A DNA stretch of 64,000 nucleotides from Panopea generosa. Lineage: Eukaryota; Mollusca; Bivalvia; Adapedonta; Hiatellidae. The stretch lies in assembly GCA_029582155.1 (NCBI GenBank), contig CM055909.1, forward strand, positions 45,266,218 to 45,330,217, written 5' to 3'. A program made the position numbers and the translations under genes. Position 1 is the first letter of the stretch. Each line of letters opens with the position of its first letter. The notes under the pieces were generated by a model that was given only the letters and a program-made list of their open reading frames with translations, was not told where the DNA came from and ran no database searches. This document shows, one piece after another, positions 1-11,561 of this stretch.

Positions 1-2170
1 TTTTGATGAATTTCTTTCAGAATGAGGTAAAGAATAAGCAAAATCATTTTATATTGTTTTGTACAATAGGGGAATATATTGTACTCGTACGTTTTGTGAT
101 TAAAACCATATTGGACTCGGCGACTACGGCGTCTCGTCCAATAAACAGGTTTAAAATACCGTTACAAACAGCAAAATCACACGTGCTCGCTGATAGGTAA
201 CACGTGCGACGTCGTGATTTATATATACTCTTATTGTTAAGTGGTATATGCAAGAGAGCAAACGTTTAAGGACGTGTCATTTGTGTAACACAAGTTGGGG
301 GATATTTACATTGTACTTTATATATATAGATTTTATATCAAGTAAACATTGTCATACAGCTTTTAATTGACATGTAACTGAGAAGCTGTCTGTCTATGTT
401 CACGCTGTTTACAAGGAAACACCATCAGGCGTATTAAAAGTTTTATGGCAGTATCAAAATAAAGCTGCTGCCGACACGTTAATATGAAGCTATCGTAGCG
501 CCAGAAGTAGGATCATGTTAGGATTGCCATAATTATATCTTAACATGACATCCACAGGCAGAGGAGGACAAAGTCAATACTGCATCTTAGCGTTAACTTA
601 CCCAAAATAGCAGAGTATGTCTCTATATATCAATCAAAGCGGAAACAAACTAGAAGTGTCGTTATTAGTCTGCAGATGGGTATACCGGTGAGACTTGTAT
701 TAGTAAGATGAAGATATTAACAATTAAAGCAATATGGGTATTAGTTTTGACCTTCTTATATACTAAATATGCTAGACATGTTGATATCTGTACGTGTACC
801 TGTCATTTTATCTGTTATAGTTTGTACAAAATATACCACGGTGCATGTATCGTCTGTCTCTATTGTACCAGAATAGTGATGTTGATTTGACATGGTCAAC
901 GTCCATATCGCTGTGTACATATGCGTATATGATAACTTTGTGAGGAATTATAGAATAACATTTGGTTTTACGGCGCATCAATACATCAGGGTATTTGACG
1001 CAAAACAAAGCAAAATGCCTGGCTCATACTCAATATTCAAACAAACCAACAAATAGACACATAAAACTTGACTACGACAATAACAATAAATGAATTGGTA
1101 GAATAAAACCAGAACTGTGACACCTGCAGAACTGCAGAAATTATATTCAATAACCAAATTGTCGCCTCTTACGACACACATAAGTTACAGTGGTACTACT
1201 GAGGTGTCATCACTGATTTGTAACCCTGATTTCACACAGGGGGTGGTAATTTAATCAAAATAAAGTACATAACAGAATGATAAAATTGTGATATGACATC
1301 CATTGGGAGATTCTTACCGATCCGCTTTGCAATGGTCGTTAACAACAGTCCTTGAATACTTTTTACTGAAGTCTTTTATTCACACACCAAATTTTTATTG
1401 CACAGAGAAGGTATTTTATTGATCCCGAAAAGATCATTTAACTGCTCAGTTAACACATCTAAACCTTTGCTCCTTGAATTTATATTTATACAATGGCTCA
1501 GTTACAACTGCATTACAACTCAATATACTTTGTAATGTAGTTTGAAATGTATGTAATAAAATAAAATAAGTACTTGAAATGTTTTAGACACTTAATATAT
1601 ATGCTATATTTCGAATTTTTGTTTTACTTGTAAGCACCCATACTACTCTAGTCATTTATTAAATTGTCAATGACATAAAACTCATTCTCGAGCAAAACTG
1701 ACTCGGCTAAAATATTCCAAAGGGATCAGAAATAATGAAATAAAACATTGAGACAAATCACGGAGCGACTTTTCTATGGCCGCTTAACGTTCTTGTTTTG
1801 TTATTTTTGCCACAATAATAAGAAAGTATGAATATTCAAATCCTGTTTTGGTGACCTACTAAACAAATGCAGTAAATGATAACACAGTAATATTTTAGAA
1901 ATGTTATGACTGTCTTAAGTGATTATTTGCATGTTATGCATTTCGCGCATAGTTGTCGAGTATGGTTTACTGTTGTCATCCTGATAAATGAGGATGTTTA
2001 AAATATGATGTAAAAAGATATTGTTTGCAACTTTCACTTCCATAAATACATGCTATGTTTTTTTTATAATTCGTGTTTCTGTTGTTGTAAGATGGCTGTT
2101 GTTTTCAACAGAGATTTGTTGAGCGTGTCAGGTTTTAATCAGATGTGCTTTTACAAGAAGATTTATTTGT
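1..2170. other. AT-rich sequence, no gene recognised
   Basis: AT-rich single-copy-looking DNA. Open frames are under 70 codons on either strand and none resembles a known domain. No tandem repeat, tRNA-like box or inverted repeat stood out. It could be intergenic or intronic. Confidence 0.5.
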
Positions 2171-2174
2171 TTGA

Positions 2175-2428
2175 ATATTTAGCGTCATCAAGGACGATCA
2201 GTTAACTTCTTTTTCCTGGGACCTTGGAAGGTTAACTAGTACACGATGACAGCCATCTCCACAAACAATATATTTGTTTCACTTGCATAAGCGGGTGGAG
2301 ACAATAAGACACATTGTCGTATATCAGTCATTACGTAGACTATGATTGAGCGGGGAGTCGAACTCACAATCCCTGGAATGATAGCCATACGCGCTACCAA
2401 CTGAGCTAACCGTTTCCACTCTCGATAT
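2175..2428 (-). mobile_element. tRNA-derived SINE, family A, near full length
   Basis: Read on the minus strand, it opens with a tRNA-like head: an A box (TTAGCTCAGTTGG), then a B box (GAGTTCGACTCC). A stretch resembling an acceptor stem (GAGTGG against CCGCTC, with one G-T pair) is still visible. The body ends with an AACCTTCC, CCCAGGAAA and AACTGATCGTCC series. The same head and tail recur at 39.8, 56.4 and 61.8 kb and the tail alone at 31.0 kb, which makes this a dispersed family rather than a tRNA gene. SINEs of this kind are transcribed by RNA polymerase III and copied by LINE enzymes in trans. Confidence 0.8.
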
Positions 2429-2614
2429 ATATTAGTAAACAATCATACTGTTTTGTAGTCGTAAACATAATATATAATAATCTTCTGTGAAATGTATGAA
2501 TATTGCATATTACCACTTAGCTTTATTTACTTTTTTACTTCTATGATACTTTAGAATTTTGTTTTCGGGTAAACAAAAGAAATGCTGATCTAAGACGCTG
2601 TAGTGTAATAAAAA

Positions 2615-2662
2615 TTTATCTCGCAACACCGAGATCGTGGGTTCGAACCAATTTGGTCGAAA
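2615..2662 (+). repeat. Isolated B-box-like tRNA remnant
   Basis: A B-box-like GTGGGTTCGAACC sits alone after a decayed sequence, with no clear A box upstream. It is probably the stub of a tRNA-derived SINE. The rest of 2430-2935 shows nothing recognisable. Confidence 0.3.
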
Positions 2663-2934
2663 AAAAATTTTAAGTGAAATAGTTTAACAGTTACATGCAG
2701 AGAGACCTTGTTTCATTTTGAGTTCGTCCTCTACCAAAAAAACTAGATGCTGCATTGCACAATGAATGTGAAAAGAACGATGTTCATTTGCATGCACAGA
2801 CGTTTTACGGACGATGCAAGGACACTACAGTATCACATTAAAAATAGGAAAACTGAGTTTCAACAAGAAAATTTGTATTTTCGATTGCAAACTTTAACTC
2901 CGATATATATACATTTTATATGAATCGTTGGTTC

Positions 2935-3050
2935 CATTTCCTGGGAAGGGGCCATTGTGGAATATTATTTTTGGAGGGACCGGCAGTCGGATCCAGTACG
3001 GATCGAAACTGCGACCTCTGGCATCTTTACCCACATGCTTTTGAGCTTAA
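2935..3050 (-). mobile_element. Decayed tRNA-derived SINE head
   Basis: On the minus strand the order GGTAAAGATGCCAGAGGTCG followed by GTTTCGATCC resembles the anticodon arm and B box of a tRNA-like head, close to SINE family C at 18.4 and 58.3 kb. The downstream body does not match the other copies well, so the family assignment is open. Confidence 0.4.
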
Positions 3051-3185
3051 TTTCAAATGTTTACAATTTTAGTTAGTGAGAGCTCTGCAGCTTCAATGGC
3101 AAGCTATGATTAATTAACATGGAAATTTAATTGATATTGTGTCAGCTTATTTCATTCAATGATTATTCAGTTTTAAGTTTAATGC

Positions 3186-3310
3186 ATTATGTTAAACCGC
3201 AAATTGCTCTGTGCATCAATGAATCATTTGACTGCATCTAGGCATCATTATGAATTCATGCAAGTCCATTAGCGGAAACAAATATATGAAATTATTACGA
3301 GTTGATGAAT
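3186..3310 (+). repeat. Diverged direct duplicate, copy 1 (partner 5313-5435)
   Basis: Shares an ordered series of short matches with 5313-5435 on the same strand: CATCAAT, CATTTGACTGCATC (CGTTTAACTGCATC in the partner), a CATTATGAATT block, and CAAGTCCAT or CAAATCCAT. Neither copy contains a usable reading frame. It is either an old dispersed repeat or part of a larger decayed local duplication. Confidence 0.5.
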
Positions 3311-3416
3311 ACGTAGAGGTCTGAGGTCGTTAAAATTTCATTATTCAGATATTCAAATTGAAAACAAACAACGTTTATTTATGATGGATAAAACAAGTTT
3401 TTGCAATCAGGTTGCA

Positions 3417-3559
3417 GTATAATCAAATTTTTTTTTCAGTATAATCAAACTTTTTTCTTTTTTTTTCAGTATAATCAAACTTTTTTTTCTTCAGTATAAT
3501 CAAACGTTATTCTTTCTTTTTGTCAGAATAATCAAACTTTTTTTTTCAGTATAATCAAG
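3417..3559 (+). repeat. T-rich minisatellite, about 6 units
   Basis: CAGTATAATCAAAC followed by a variable T-rich run recurs about six times, with unit length 22-33 bp set by the T-run length. It is non-coding low-complexity sequence. Confidence 0.8.
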
Positions 3560-3589
3560 TTAACTATAATTTTACATTAAACTCTATAC

Positions 3590-3780
3590 TTAAACCATCA
3601 TTAAATGACACAAGTTTAACCATTGGTTGCATACAAATCAACAGAAATGGACATTTTCGTCTGGCAATACGGTTGTTTTAATCCTTTTGTTTAAAGCAAT
3701 ATTGTCTCGTCGTTGTCTTGTAATTTATTTTAGTAGATATCGATTCTTCATTTATTTGTAAACCAAATAACTTATTTATT
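3590..3780 (+). repeat. Diverged dispersed repeat, copy 1 of 3
   Basis: Contains the ordered blocks ATTGGTTGCATACAAAT, TTTTCGTCTGGC, TTGTTTTAAT and TGTCTTGTAATTTATTT. The same order recurs at 6990-7165 and 9075-9245 on the same strand. No inverted termini or pol III boxes are visible. Three same-strand copies within 6 kb suggest a local duplication history or a short unclassified mobile element. Confidence 0.6.
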
Positions 3781-4394
3781 TCAACGACATGTTTTTTAAT
3801 GAATACAACATCGAACCTCATTTAGGGTCGGTAGTTTTTATTATAACACCGTGTGTTGCCAGGTATAATGTAAACATAAACAGTTTCGAAGCGATTGGTT
3901 TTGATATTTTATCAGTAAACAACGTTTTACCTGATATGCTATGTATTAGACATACAATAAATATCAAGCATGTTTTTGAAGTCACTTATGTTGCGTTGAT
4001 ATATCTAAATTTTTCCCGATAACATAACCTATTTTACTGTTTTTCAGCTTGAATCCAATGCGGATGACAATATTGAACTTTTAATATGTGTATCTAAATT
4101 TTAAAAACACAGTTTCTGGCATTGGAATGTTGAAGTATCACTTTCAAACATGTTTGACGTTTTGTTTTTGCCTGCCCTACATGGAAATATACTGACACGC
4201 TATAGAACAAAAACAGATAAGCACAATGTGACCACTCTCATCAAATGAAAAGGCAAAATACTTGTTGGAGGTGAAATAACTGAATATGTTAACCGTCCAC
4301 ATATTTTGCTAATAGGCACTGCAATGAAACCAGAGATATTGATACAAATTAACTAGAAGCTTTGTGAATATGCGCTCTGTAATAGTTTTAAAAC

Positions 4395-4672
4395 TAGATT
4401 TATACAAAGGTGTAACTTTATCGTGTAATATTATTTTAATGGGGCTAAATGCCATTGTCAACACTTTTCAAGTAATATATGACATATCGAGTTGTTGTAT
4501 TTTGGTAGACGAAGACTTCAGAATTAATCCAAGCAGAACCATCGTCCTTCCGCAAGCAACTGGCAAACTTTCTCACATAGAGTTTTAAGAACGAGCGGGA
4601 CTTCAACTAAGGACCTTTAGTTAATCATGATCGGTAACTTAGACCACTTGGTAACGGAGGATCCCGTTTTGT
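4395..4672 (-). mobile_element. tRNA-derived SINE, family B (tRNA-Leu/Ser-like head)
   Basis: Minus-strand reading begins GGATCCTCCGTTACCAAGTG and runs through an AAGTGGTCTAAG A-box-like segment, typical of class II (Leu/Ser) tRNAs, to a weak B box. The body carries GCTTGCGGAAGGACGATGG, a GGTTCT block and a GATATGTCATATAT block near the 3' end. The match to 29.3 and 58.9 kb runs along the whole length. A 74-codon open frame on the opposite strand lies inside this SINE and is not a gene. Confidence 0.75.
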
Positions 4673-4990
4673 TATGGTAATTAAGATGCGCTAGTCAAAT
4701 CTTTGTCTTAATACGGCTAATTTTTAAAATTATTTCAATGATTATACATGTATAAATCCTGTAATAAACAATGCTCGAGCATTAGGATCTAATCTTTTTC
4801 CTTATTATTTCTATAGCCTATATTTATATTTGATTGATTATAGAGATCTGAAGTGCTCAAGTATAAGTAGAAGAGTACGGGGTCATGCTTAATTCAAGAG
4901 ATTCATTCTGTGTTGTGTGTGCACAATTGACAAAGTGAACGTAGTCTCCAGAAATAATGTATTCATACCCAAATTTCTGAACATAATTTC

Positions 4991-5064
4991 GTCCTATTAG
5001 TGCAATAAGGTACCAAGTGTTATGAAATAAGAAGGCACTTGGTGCCTTTTTGCTCCATTTGGGC
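4991..5064. repeat. Foldback (hairpin) element, copy 1
   Basis: The arm GGTACCAAGTG is complemented by CACTTGGTGCC across a short loop (TTATGAAATAAGAAGG). The same loop and arms recur 500 bp downstream in the same orientation. Probably a tiny non-autonomous DNA element. Confidence 0.65.
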
Positions 5065-5312
5065 GATTTTATTATTTTTAAATTCACAATTTCAACATGC
5101 CAATGCTTTCAAAATGTTCTAAAATACATTACGCCATTTAACTTCCATAATTTTTTTTTTAAAAAAGGAAAATGCATTTTTTAAATTAAAAAAAAACACG
5201 GATTATCTATCACCGCCATTATACGACTACTCCATGAAAACACTTCCTGTTTCAAATTGGTGTATTACGCCTCAATTTTACTATTTTGCAACATACGTTT
5301 GATGCCTTAGGT

Positions 5313-5435
5313 TACTGCTTGTACATCAATTACTCGTTTAACTGCATCGATTCATCATTTAACTCATTATGAATTAATTCAAATCCATCAGTAAAACAAA
5401 CAGTAGATGATTAAAATAGTAATGGTTGATAAAGT
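5313..5435 (+). repeat. Diverged direct duplicate, copy 2 (partner 3186-3310)
   Basis: Same order of short blocks as the partner, on the same strand, diverged by substitutions and small gaps. No coding frame. Confidence 0.5.
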
Positions 5436-5491
5436 TAAAAATGTTTAATAGAAATATGGATAAGGTTATGGACAAATCAAAGTAATACAGC

Positions 5492-5565
5492 GTCCCATTA
5501 GAGCAATAAGGTACCAAGTGTATATGAAATAAGAATACACTTGGTACCTTTTTGCATTAATGGGG
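5492..5565. repeat. Foldback (hairpin) element, copy 2
   Basis: The extended arms start TCCCATTA and end TAATGGGG, and include a perfect AAGGTACCAAGTGTAT / ATACACTTGGTACCTT stem around an ATGAAATAAGA loop. This copy is better preserved than the one at 4991. The transcript of either strand would fold into a long hairpin. No coding capacity. Confidence 0.75.
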
Positions 5566-5690
5566 CAATATAATATATACTGGAAGGATAAAAATATACG
5601 CCGGTTGAATTTCAGAGACACATTATCAAATGATAGCTAGCGATATCAGAGGAGCATTCAGTATTTAGTGAGTAATTAATTACTTTTTGC

Positions 5691-6135
5691 TCAAGTATAA
5701 TGAATAAATTTTGTGTAGTGTCTGCATAGTTCCTTGATCACAGGATCATAGAGAAATAGCCACGTTGCATCGGTCATGACGGTTCTATCCACAACTTCAT
5801 CCACTTCGTTACGAAATTGAGTAAAGAACTTCTTTGAAGCTTTTACTCTTCTTTCCATATTGTCTTCCTTTAATAATCTCGGTACCAAAATGCGATGAAC
5901 GGTCCCTTGTCACTTTCCTATGATATCCCGTGCATATACCACATATATCCCGCACAGTAAAACGCTGGTCATGGCCAACAACGTCGTTGACGTCTAAATT
6001 GACGTTGTATCCAACGTTGACTTCGTCAGTTGACGTCCTATTTCTGATAACATCGATAACGAACGTTTGATTGTTTTGTATCACAAAACTACAGTTACAA
6101 CGGATATGACGTCGAAATTTGGAGCCAACATTCAA
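5691..6135 (-). pseudogene. mariner-like transposase, frameshifted fragment
   Basis: Two overlapping minus-strand frames (6135 to 5809, then 5888 to 5691) give successive parts of a mariner-family transposase. The upstream frame has a linker-like stretch and then HDQRFTVRDI, matching the usual second helix-turn-helix region. The second frame starts VHRIL directly joined to VPRLLKED, so the intervening residues normally present are missing. It continues to a segment ending TDATWLFLYDP, the counterpart of the first catalytic block (usually GDETW). The aspartate is kept, but the glutamate is alanine. The frame stops soon after, so the remaining two catalytic acidic residues are absent. Such enzymes cut and paste elements at TA sites; this one cannot be active. 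No terminal inverted repeats were found. Confidence 0.75.
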
Positions 6136-6985
6136 TTATGCTACATGTGTCTGCGGATAATTTAACCTGTAAGTTTCAGTATATAACCTTTGCATTTGAT
6201 TATAACTATTGTTATCCTGTCAAACCTAGCAACTACAGTAATGCGATAAAAGAACCACAATACCCACCCACGCACGCACGATTCTATTTTTATCATTTTA
6301 TTAAAACAAAATGCTTTATTCCCGTTTATCATAATTGTATGATTACTATTCTATGAGATAATATAAAAATCTTTATTTTTTTTGTTTTTAATAATGTTAT
6401 ATTTCAAGATACACAATATTTCCTTATTCATAAAACAAGCTATCTAGTAAAGATAAAAGTAATAAAAAGAGGCAAATATGATACAAATTGCGCATTTTAA
6501 ACAATGAAGATAATAACAAATTATATTGACAAGTAAACATTATGTATATTGGTAGTTATTGACCAATCTGCTGCTACAAAATAGCAAAAATTAAACAGTA
6601 TAATTTACGCAAAAAATTGTAATATTGTTTAATTGTTTTGGCTTTTTGTAGGATACATATCAATTGAGTAGAACGCAAAATATTTGTAGCGTTTAACCTA
6701 TTCTAAAAATTTAGGTAGACAGTTTTGCAATTTGCACGAGTCAATATATTTCTTGTAGATCAAGATACACACGAGCATTACATTATCTTGTAAAAAACTT
6801 TTTTTTAATGTTACTTGCAAAAATCAATTTAATTCAAAATTAATGTACTTGATCAAATTTATGACATGTATACAAGTTGATAAAATAAAACTCCAGACAG
6901 TGTTATTAAATGAGTTCCTACTTGTTTACTGTTCTATTACTGAATCTAATATATTGTTATGATATTTTTGAAACAAAAAGCGTTG
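6136..6985. other. AT-rich sequence, nothing recognised
   Basis: Very AT-rich with short frames only. No repeat, box or inverted structure noted. Confidence 0.5.
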
Positions 6986-6989
6986 AACA

Positions 6990-7165
6990 ACACATGTTTA
7001 GTAATTGGTTGCATACAAATTACTACGACTGGAATATTTTGTCTGGCGAAAGCGTTACTTAAATAAGTTTTTATTCAAAACAAGATAGTTTCGACTTTGT
7101 CTTTTACAATTTATATAAATTCCATATTCCTGTCTGACATTTATTAGTTAATATAATATAACAAA
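6990..7165 (+). repeat. Diverged dispersed repeat, copy 2 of 3
   Basis: Blocks GTAATTGGTTGCATACAAAT, TTTTGTCTGGCG, TTTTTATTCAAAAC and TTTGTCTTTTACAATTTATA follow the order of copies at 3590 and 9075. Confidence 0.6.
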
Positions 7166-7573
7166 TTGCTTACTGTGTTGAAAGATCATTTACCTGTATG
7201 ACAAACCGATTTATAATCAGCTTCAAAAGAGAACTGAAATCACCTTATCAAAGGTTCACGAAGCCCAATATCGACCCCGTAAAATACATTTATTTCAAAT
7301 CCTATTTTGTCACCAAAATTTGATTTGTTTGTATCAAATATACTATTTTGTCAAATATATATTTTTATGTTTTTTCAACTAAGAGAACGAATTCAAAAAG
7401 AATAGAAGTAAGAAAATATTCTCATTTAACATCGTTTTCTTACCTATTTTTGTCATTTTATATATATTTTTTTATCTCTAGAGGTATACTTTCCATATAG
7501 AAGTTATTATAATGATTATTATCCGATAAACTCTGAGTAATATGTTTAAATATTGCATGGTTGCAAGAGGGGC

Positions 7574-7818
7574 CTGGGGTGCGTTTCAAAAAAAAAATAC
7601 GACAAAATCGCCGTAAACGTAAACCAACAATTATTCATAATATGTTTAATTTTCATTCAAATGAAGTCAAGTTGGCTCAAATCATGCAGAAAGTTATATA
7701 TTTTCTGAAAATACAATCATTTTAAATGTCGATAAAAATTTGAACACACAATTGAGAAATTGTAAAATTGACTTGCGTCGATTTTTGTCGTAAGTTATTT
7801 TATGAAACGCTGCCCGGC
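7574..7818 (-). mobile_element. MITE, family M2, with GTTTCA termini
   Basis: The left end GTGCGTTTCA plus an A-run and TACGACAAAA is mirrored by the right end, whose complement reads GCAGCGTTTCAT and then AACTTACGACAAAA. That gives imperfect terminal inverted repeats of about 30 bp around 180 bp of non-coding AT-rich sequence. A second, partial copy lies in the opposite orientation at 30632. This is a non-autonomous DNA transposon; the parent superfamily is not evident. Confidence 0.7.
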
Positions 7819-7819
7819 A

Positions 7820-8715
7820 CTGTTAGATACGTAATATAGTTACGCAAAATGGTTTGAAATGTAGGAACATTTCTTGTTTTCACTTTACAGGTGCACTTTG
7901 ATGATAATGCATTATGCAAAAAGCGTAAAACTGAAATACAAAATTTACCTTTTTTAAAAGAAAAGGGTATAATTTAAATATAAAACATCAAACTTTGCAA
8001 AACATTGAGGTTTACTTTTATTAAATTATACTTGGTCTTTTTTTTTTTTTGATATGGGGTGAATCTTGTCTTTTTCTAGCTTGATACTGTTTGTAAATGT
8101 ATGTACACTCAGGCGATGTTTTGTATTGTCCATGTACGTAGATAGCCTAACATTAAAATAGATAATTCTTACAGTTTGTTTTATATTCTTATTATGTTCT
8201 TCAATCAGTAGATTCACGATATAAATGTTTCATGTACATGTGTAAAAACATTAACTGTATTGTATGAGACCTATTAAAATAAACCACATGTCTGTTGTAT
8301 AAGTATTGCGTTCATTTTGATATTAAAAGTGGCTGTATATTAAAACATTATATACTTATATTAGCAAAATCGTTTAAAAAATTGATATAATCGTTGCTTA
8401 AATCATTCAATGTACAGACTGCAACAAAGGTAATGATATCTCAATCGAACTTCAATTTCACATTTAGATGTAAAAATACACACATGAAAATCTGAAAACT
8501 TCTGAGCCAACAGTCTAAACACACTTATATCAAAATATCAAAAAGAAAATATTTCTGATACATTAAAGTAAATATAACTTTCTTTGATATACTACAGTAG
8601 TGCATGCTCTGATCTCTTTATAAATAAAGATTCCTCTATAATACCCAGTTTGGTCAGAGATAAATTGCATACTAATACAAATACATTAACTTTTCTTTTT
8701 AGATTTTACATATAT
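7820..8715. other. AT-rich sequence, nothing recognised
   Basis: Only short frames. A pyrimidine tract ending in ACAG near 7890 could serve as a splice acceptor, but no exon follows convincingly. Confidence 0.4.
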
Positions 8716-8717
8716 AC

Positions 8718-8902
8718 AGTCAAACCTGTATAAATGGTCATCTCTATTAAGCAGCCACTTGTCTTAAGCAGCCATATTCGCTATTTTCCATTTCTTTGTT
8801 TCCAATGCAAACGTACCTGTATTAAGCAACAGCCTGTCTAAAAAGGCCACTTTGGCTATTTCTCTTGACTGGTGGCTTAAGACATGTTTGACTGTTATTG
8901 GA
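8718..8902 (+). mobile_element. MITE, family M1, full copy
   Basis: Terminal inverted repeats read CAGTCAAACCTGTATAA on the left and, complemented, CAGTCAAACATGTCTTAAG on the right. Inside are repeated CTTAAGCAGCCA and CCTGTATTAAGC modules. The element is about 180 bp and non-coding. Copies lie at 10.5, 15.1, 38.7 and 56.0 kb. Copy 15070 is flanked by TA on both sides, which is compatible with a Tc1/mariner-like TA target duplication. Confidence 0.75.
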
Positions 8903-9074
8903 ATATTTTATAGTATTAAAGGAAAACCGTTCATTGGAAATAGCAAATCACATTTAATTAAAAATACTGTATCCATTCAAAGTTATAACAAACGATAAGA
9001 AATTCTATTTATCGTAATAAGATATTATCTAATATACATATAATAATAAAATTGATGATCCATTAGTAGATTTA

Positions 9075-9245
9075 CATGTAATGTCACAATTTTAATCATT
9101 GACTGCATAAGACTTGCCACGATTTTATAGTTTAGTCTGGCGATAGTATTGTTTTAATAAGAATTTATTCAAAATAAATATTGTCTCCTGTTTGTCTTTT
9201 ATTTAATTTCCCTTGCGATCTGTCTGACTTATTTAAGTTAATGTA
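9075..9245 (+). repeat. Diverged dispersed repeat, copy 3 of 3
   Basis: Carries ATTGACTGCATAAG, TAGTCTGGCGATAG, GTTTTAATAAG, TTTATTCAAAATAA and TTTGTCTTTTATTTAATTT in the order seen at 3590 and 6990, same strand. Confidence 0.6.
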
Positions 9246-9566
9246 GCATTAAAAACTATTTCCATTTAAGATAGACCAGTTCAGTCGATAATAAAACGAT
9301 TTGAACTTAAACTTCAGTCGCTCAGTAAAACTATTTTATCCATTTATCTAATTAAGATGTTGGGTGAAGTTTTGCAAACACATCGATTACGATCAAATGT
9401 ACGTAGAAGAACGTGCATTACATAAACAGAGCAAGTAGGATATACGTATTTCGACAGTTTGTTTCGTATTGTCAAAACGTAAATACAAATACATAATATT
9501 CAGGAGCCAGAAATATCTTCAGCCACAATTCAATTAACTTTAGCCGGTGATGTTGATAAAATTGCA

Positions 9567-9590
9567 CTCTCTCTCTCTCTCTCTCTCTCT
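9567..9590 (+). repeat. (CT)12 microsatellite
   Basis: Twelve uninterrupted CT dinucleotides. Confidence 0.95.
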
Positions 9591-10169
9591 AATCAAATGA
9601 TTGTCAGAATTTGGGTTTCTTTTTTTTTTTGATATTTTGAGGCTGGGTCTAAATATCAGATTTGAAATACTGATGAACTTAAGTCAAGTGCAAAATACGG
9701 TATCGGTAGAATGCTAAGACCCATTTATCTTTTCCAAGATGCAAAGTATAATGGAACTATTCCTTGAATAAATGTGGTTTCTAAAATGCATGCATTATAG
9801 TTTGCCTTTGGCATATTAATTGAAAAATATTAATTCTTACACATTTCAAGAATCAATAAATAAAGCATGCTAGACGATTAACATGCAATTATGTTCAGGA
9901 AAAGAATAACGCTAAAGTTGGTGCTCACAAAGGCGTGTTATATAGATCAATTCTCCTCACAGCTCAGTAACACTATACTTTTTTCTTATGAAATATCATA
10001 CATGTAAATAGACGGAACACAGTAGTAAAACACAGTTTAAGTATAATTTAATGTAGAAATGAATATGTCAAAATGTAAACATATTGCAGATGATTAGACT
10101 AAAATAGTAAAAAAAAAAATGAAAATACCACATTTTATAACATAAGATAAATGAATATATCAGAAAAAC

Positions 10170-10335
10170 AACTTTACGAATGCGACTCAGTACAGATTCT
10201 GGTATTTAATCATGACCAATAAAAAATCTACGACTGCGAATCAGTAGACACTCGAGTATTTAATCATGACCAATAACAAATCTACGACTGAGAATCAGTA
10301 GACACTCGAGTATTTAATCATGACCAATAAATATC
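10170..10335 (+). repeat. 54 bp tandem repeat, 3 copies
   Basis: ATTTAATCATGACCAATA starts at 10204, 10258 and 10312. The second and third units share CAGTAGACACTCGAGT; the first is more diverged. Non-coding. Confidence 0.85.
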
Positions 10336-10495
10336 CAGGAGACAATAAAGTTTAAAGAAAGAGTACACGTAATGAATATACCAGAATATTATATTGCAAT
10401 TATAGTACAATCAACCTGTATAAGACAATAGATAAATATGGACACTATCATTGATACATCTATGCTGTTTTTTGTTGAGAGTATGTATACAACAA

Positions 10496-10672
10496 AACCT
10501 GTCATTGTCAGCCAATCAAGGGAAGGAACAAAATTGACCCTTTATGACAGGTTGTTGTTAAAATCAGATTTATTTGCTCTGATGCAATATGAATGGAAAA
10601 TAGCAAATATGACGGCTTAAGACACGTGGTCGATCAATAACGGTGACCACTTACATATGTATGGCTGTATAT
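10496..10672 (+). mobile_element. MITE, family M1, degenerate copy
   Basis: Matches the copy at 15070 through the ACCTGTC, AAGGGAA, ATGACAGGTTG, GGCTTAAGACACGTGG and GGTGACCACTTACA modules. The outer left terminus is not recognisable. A 60-codon open frame crossing it (10438-10620) is a by-product. Confidence 0.6.
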
Positions 10673-10674
10673 AT

Positions 10675-11560
10675 GTATTAAGACGAACAGATAAAGTAAA
10701 ATGATATTTAATGCTATCTGTAAAAAGTTACATTTGAAAAACATTACACAAGTAAGAAAAAACGTCATTTAAAGTATGTTCGTAACGGGTAATGGCGTAC
10801 GTAACACCGACTTTCACCAACACCCTAACATCGGCTTAAGCTGTGTTATATTTTCTGAGTTAAATATGCCTTACTAAAGTATCAGACAAAATAACATAAA
10901 CATGTTTACGACCACATAACAGAAATCTCTTTAATTGGGACAACTATTTAAAATGATTTAGAAAGATTGTCCAAATATTGGTCCATCACATTTTTTAACG
11001 TAACTGTTATTTGGAAGGTACTTTGTAATAAGTGTTGGATGTTGCTAAATATAAATATAATAGTGTTTACTGTTGACTTCTGTCAAATATGATATGTTAT
11101 CAAAATTACCAATAAAAGCATTATCCTCCGCAATCTGCAATATTTGTCTATATTACATTGCATGCTTTGTATCGTTCGTGAATTTATGATTGTCCGATGA
11201 AAGTAATTTATCAACATAATTATGGTATGTTAATGATGATAAAGCGAAATCCAAAGTTCTCTGGCTGATACATTTTCTTCCATATTGACCGGCCCAGCGT
11301 AAATTGCACTTGACAGAAAAAAGAACACATCTCTAAACGACAATTAAATCGAAAGATAACGTCATAAATGATCAATTAATAATCCTGTACATAAATAAAC
11401 GATCACAGACAACCGAGAGAATCTGTCATAGAATGTGTTTTTGTATGATTATGCAAGAACGGCGATTAAATTGTTCACTTTATTCAACATTTTTGCAAGA
11501 GATTAACGCCACTCGAGCCGAAGAATCTGTTTCAATCAATATAACTATATAAACTGTGGT
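10675..11560. other. AT-rich sequence, nothing recognised
   Basis: No frames, boxes or repeats of note before the satellite array begins. Confidence 0.4.
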
Positions 11561-11561
11561 A

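Noticed and set aside
2340..2425. Candidate tRNA gene (minus strand)
   Set aside because: A and B boxes and part of an acceptor stem are present, but the anticodon arm does not fold properly and the sequence continues into a body shared with other SINE copies.
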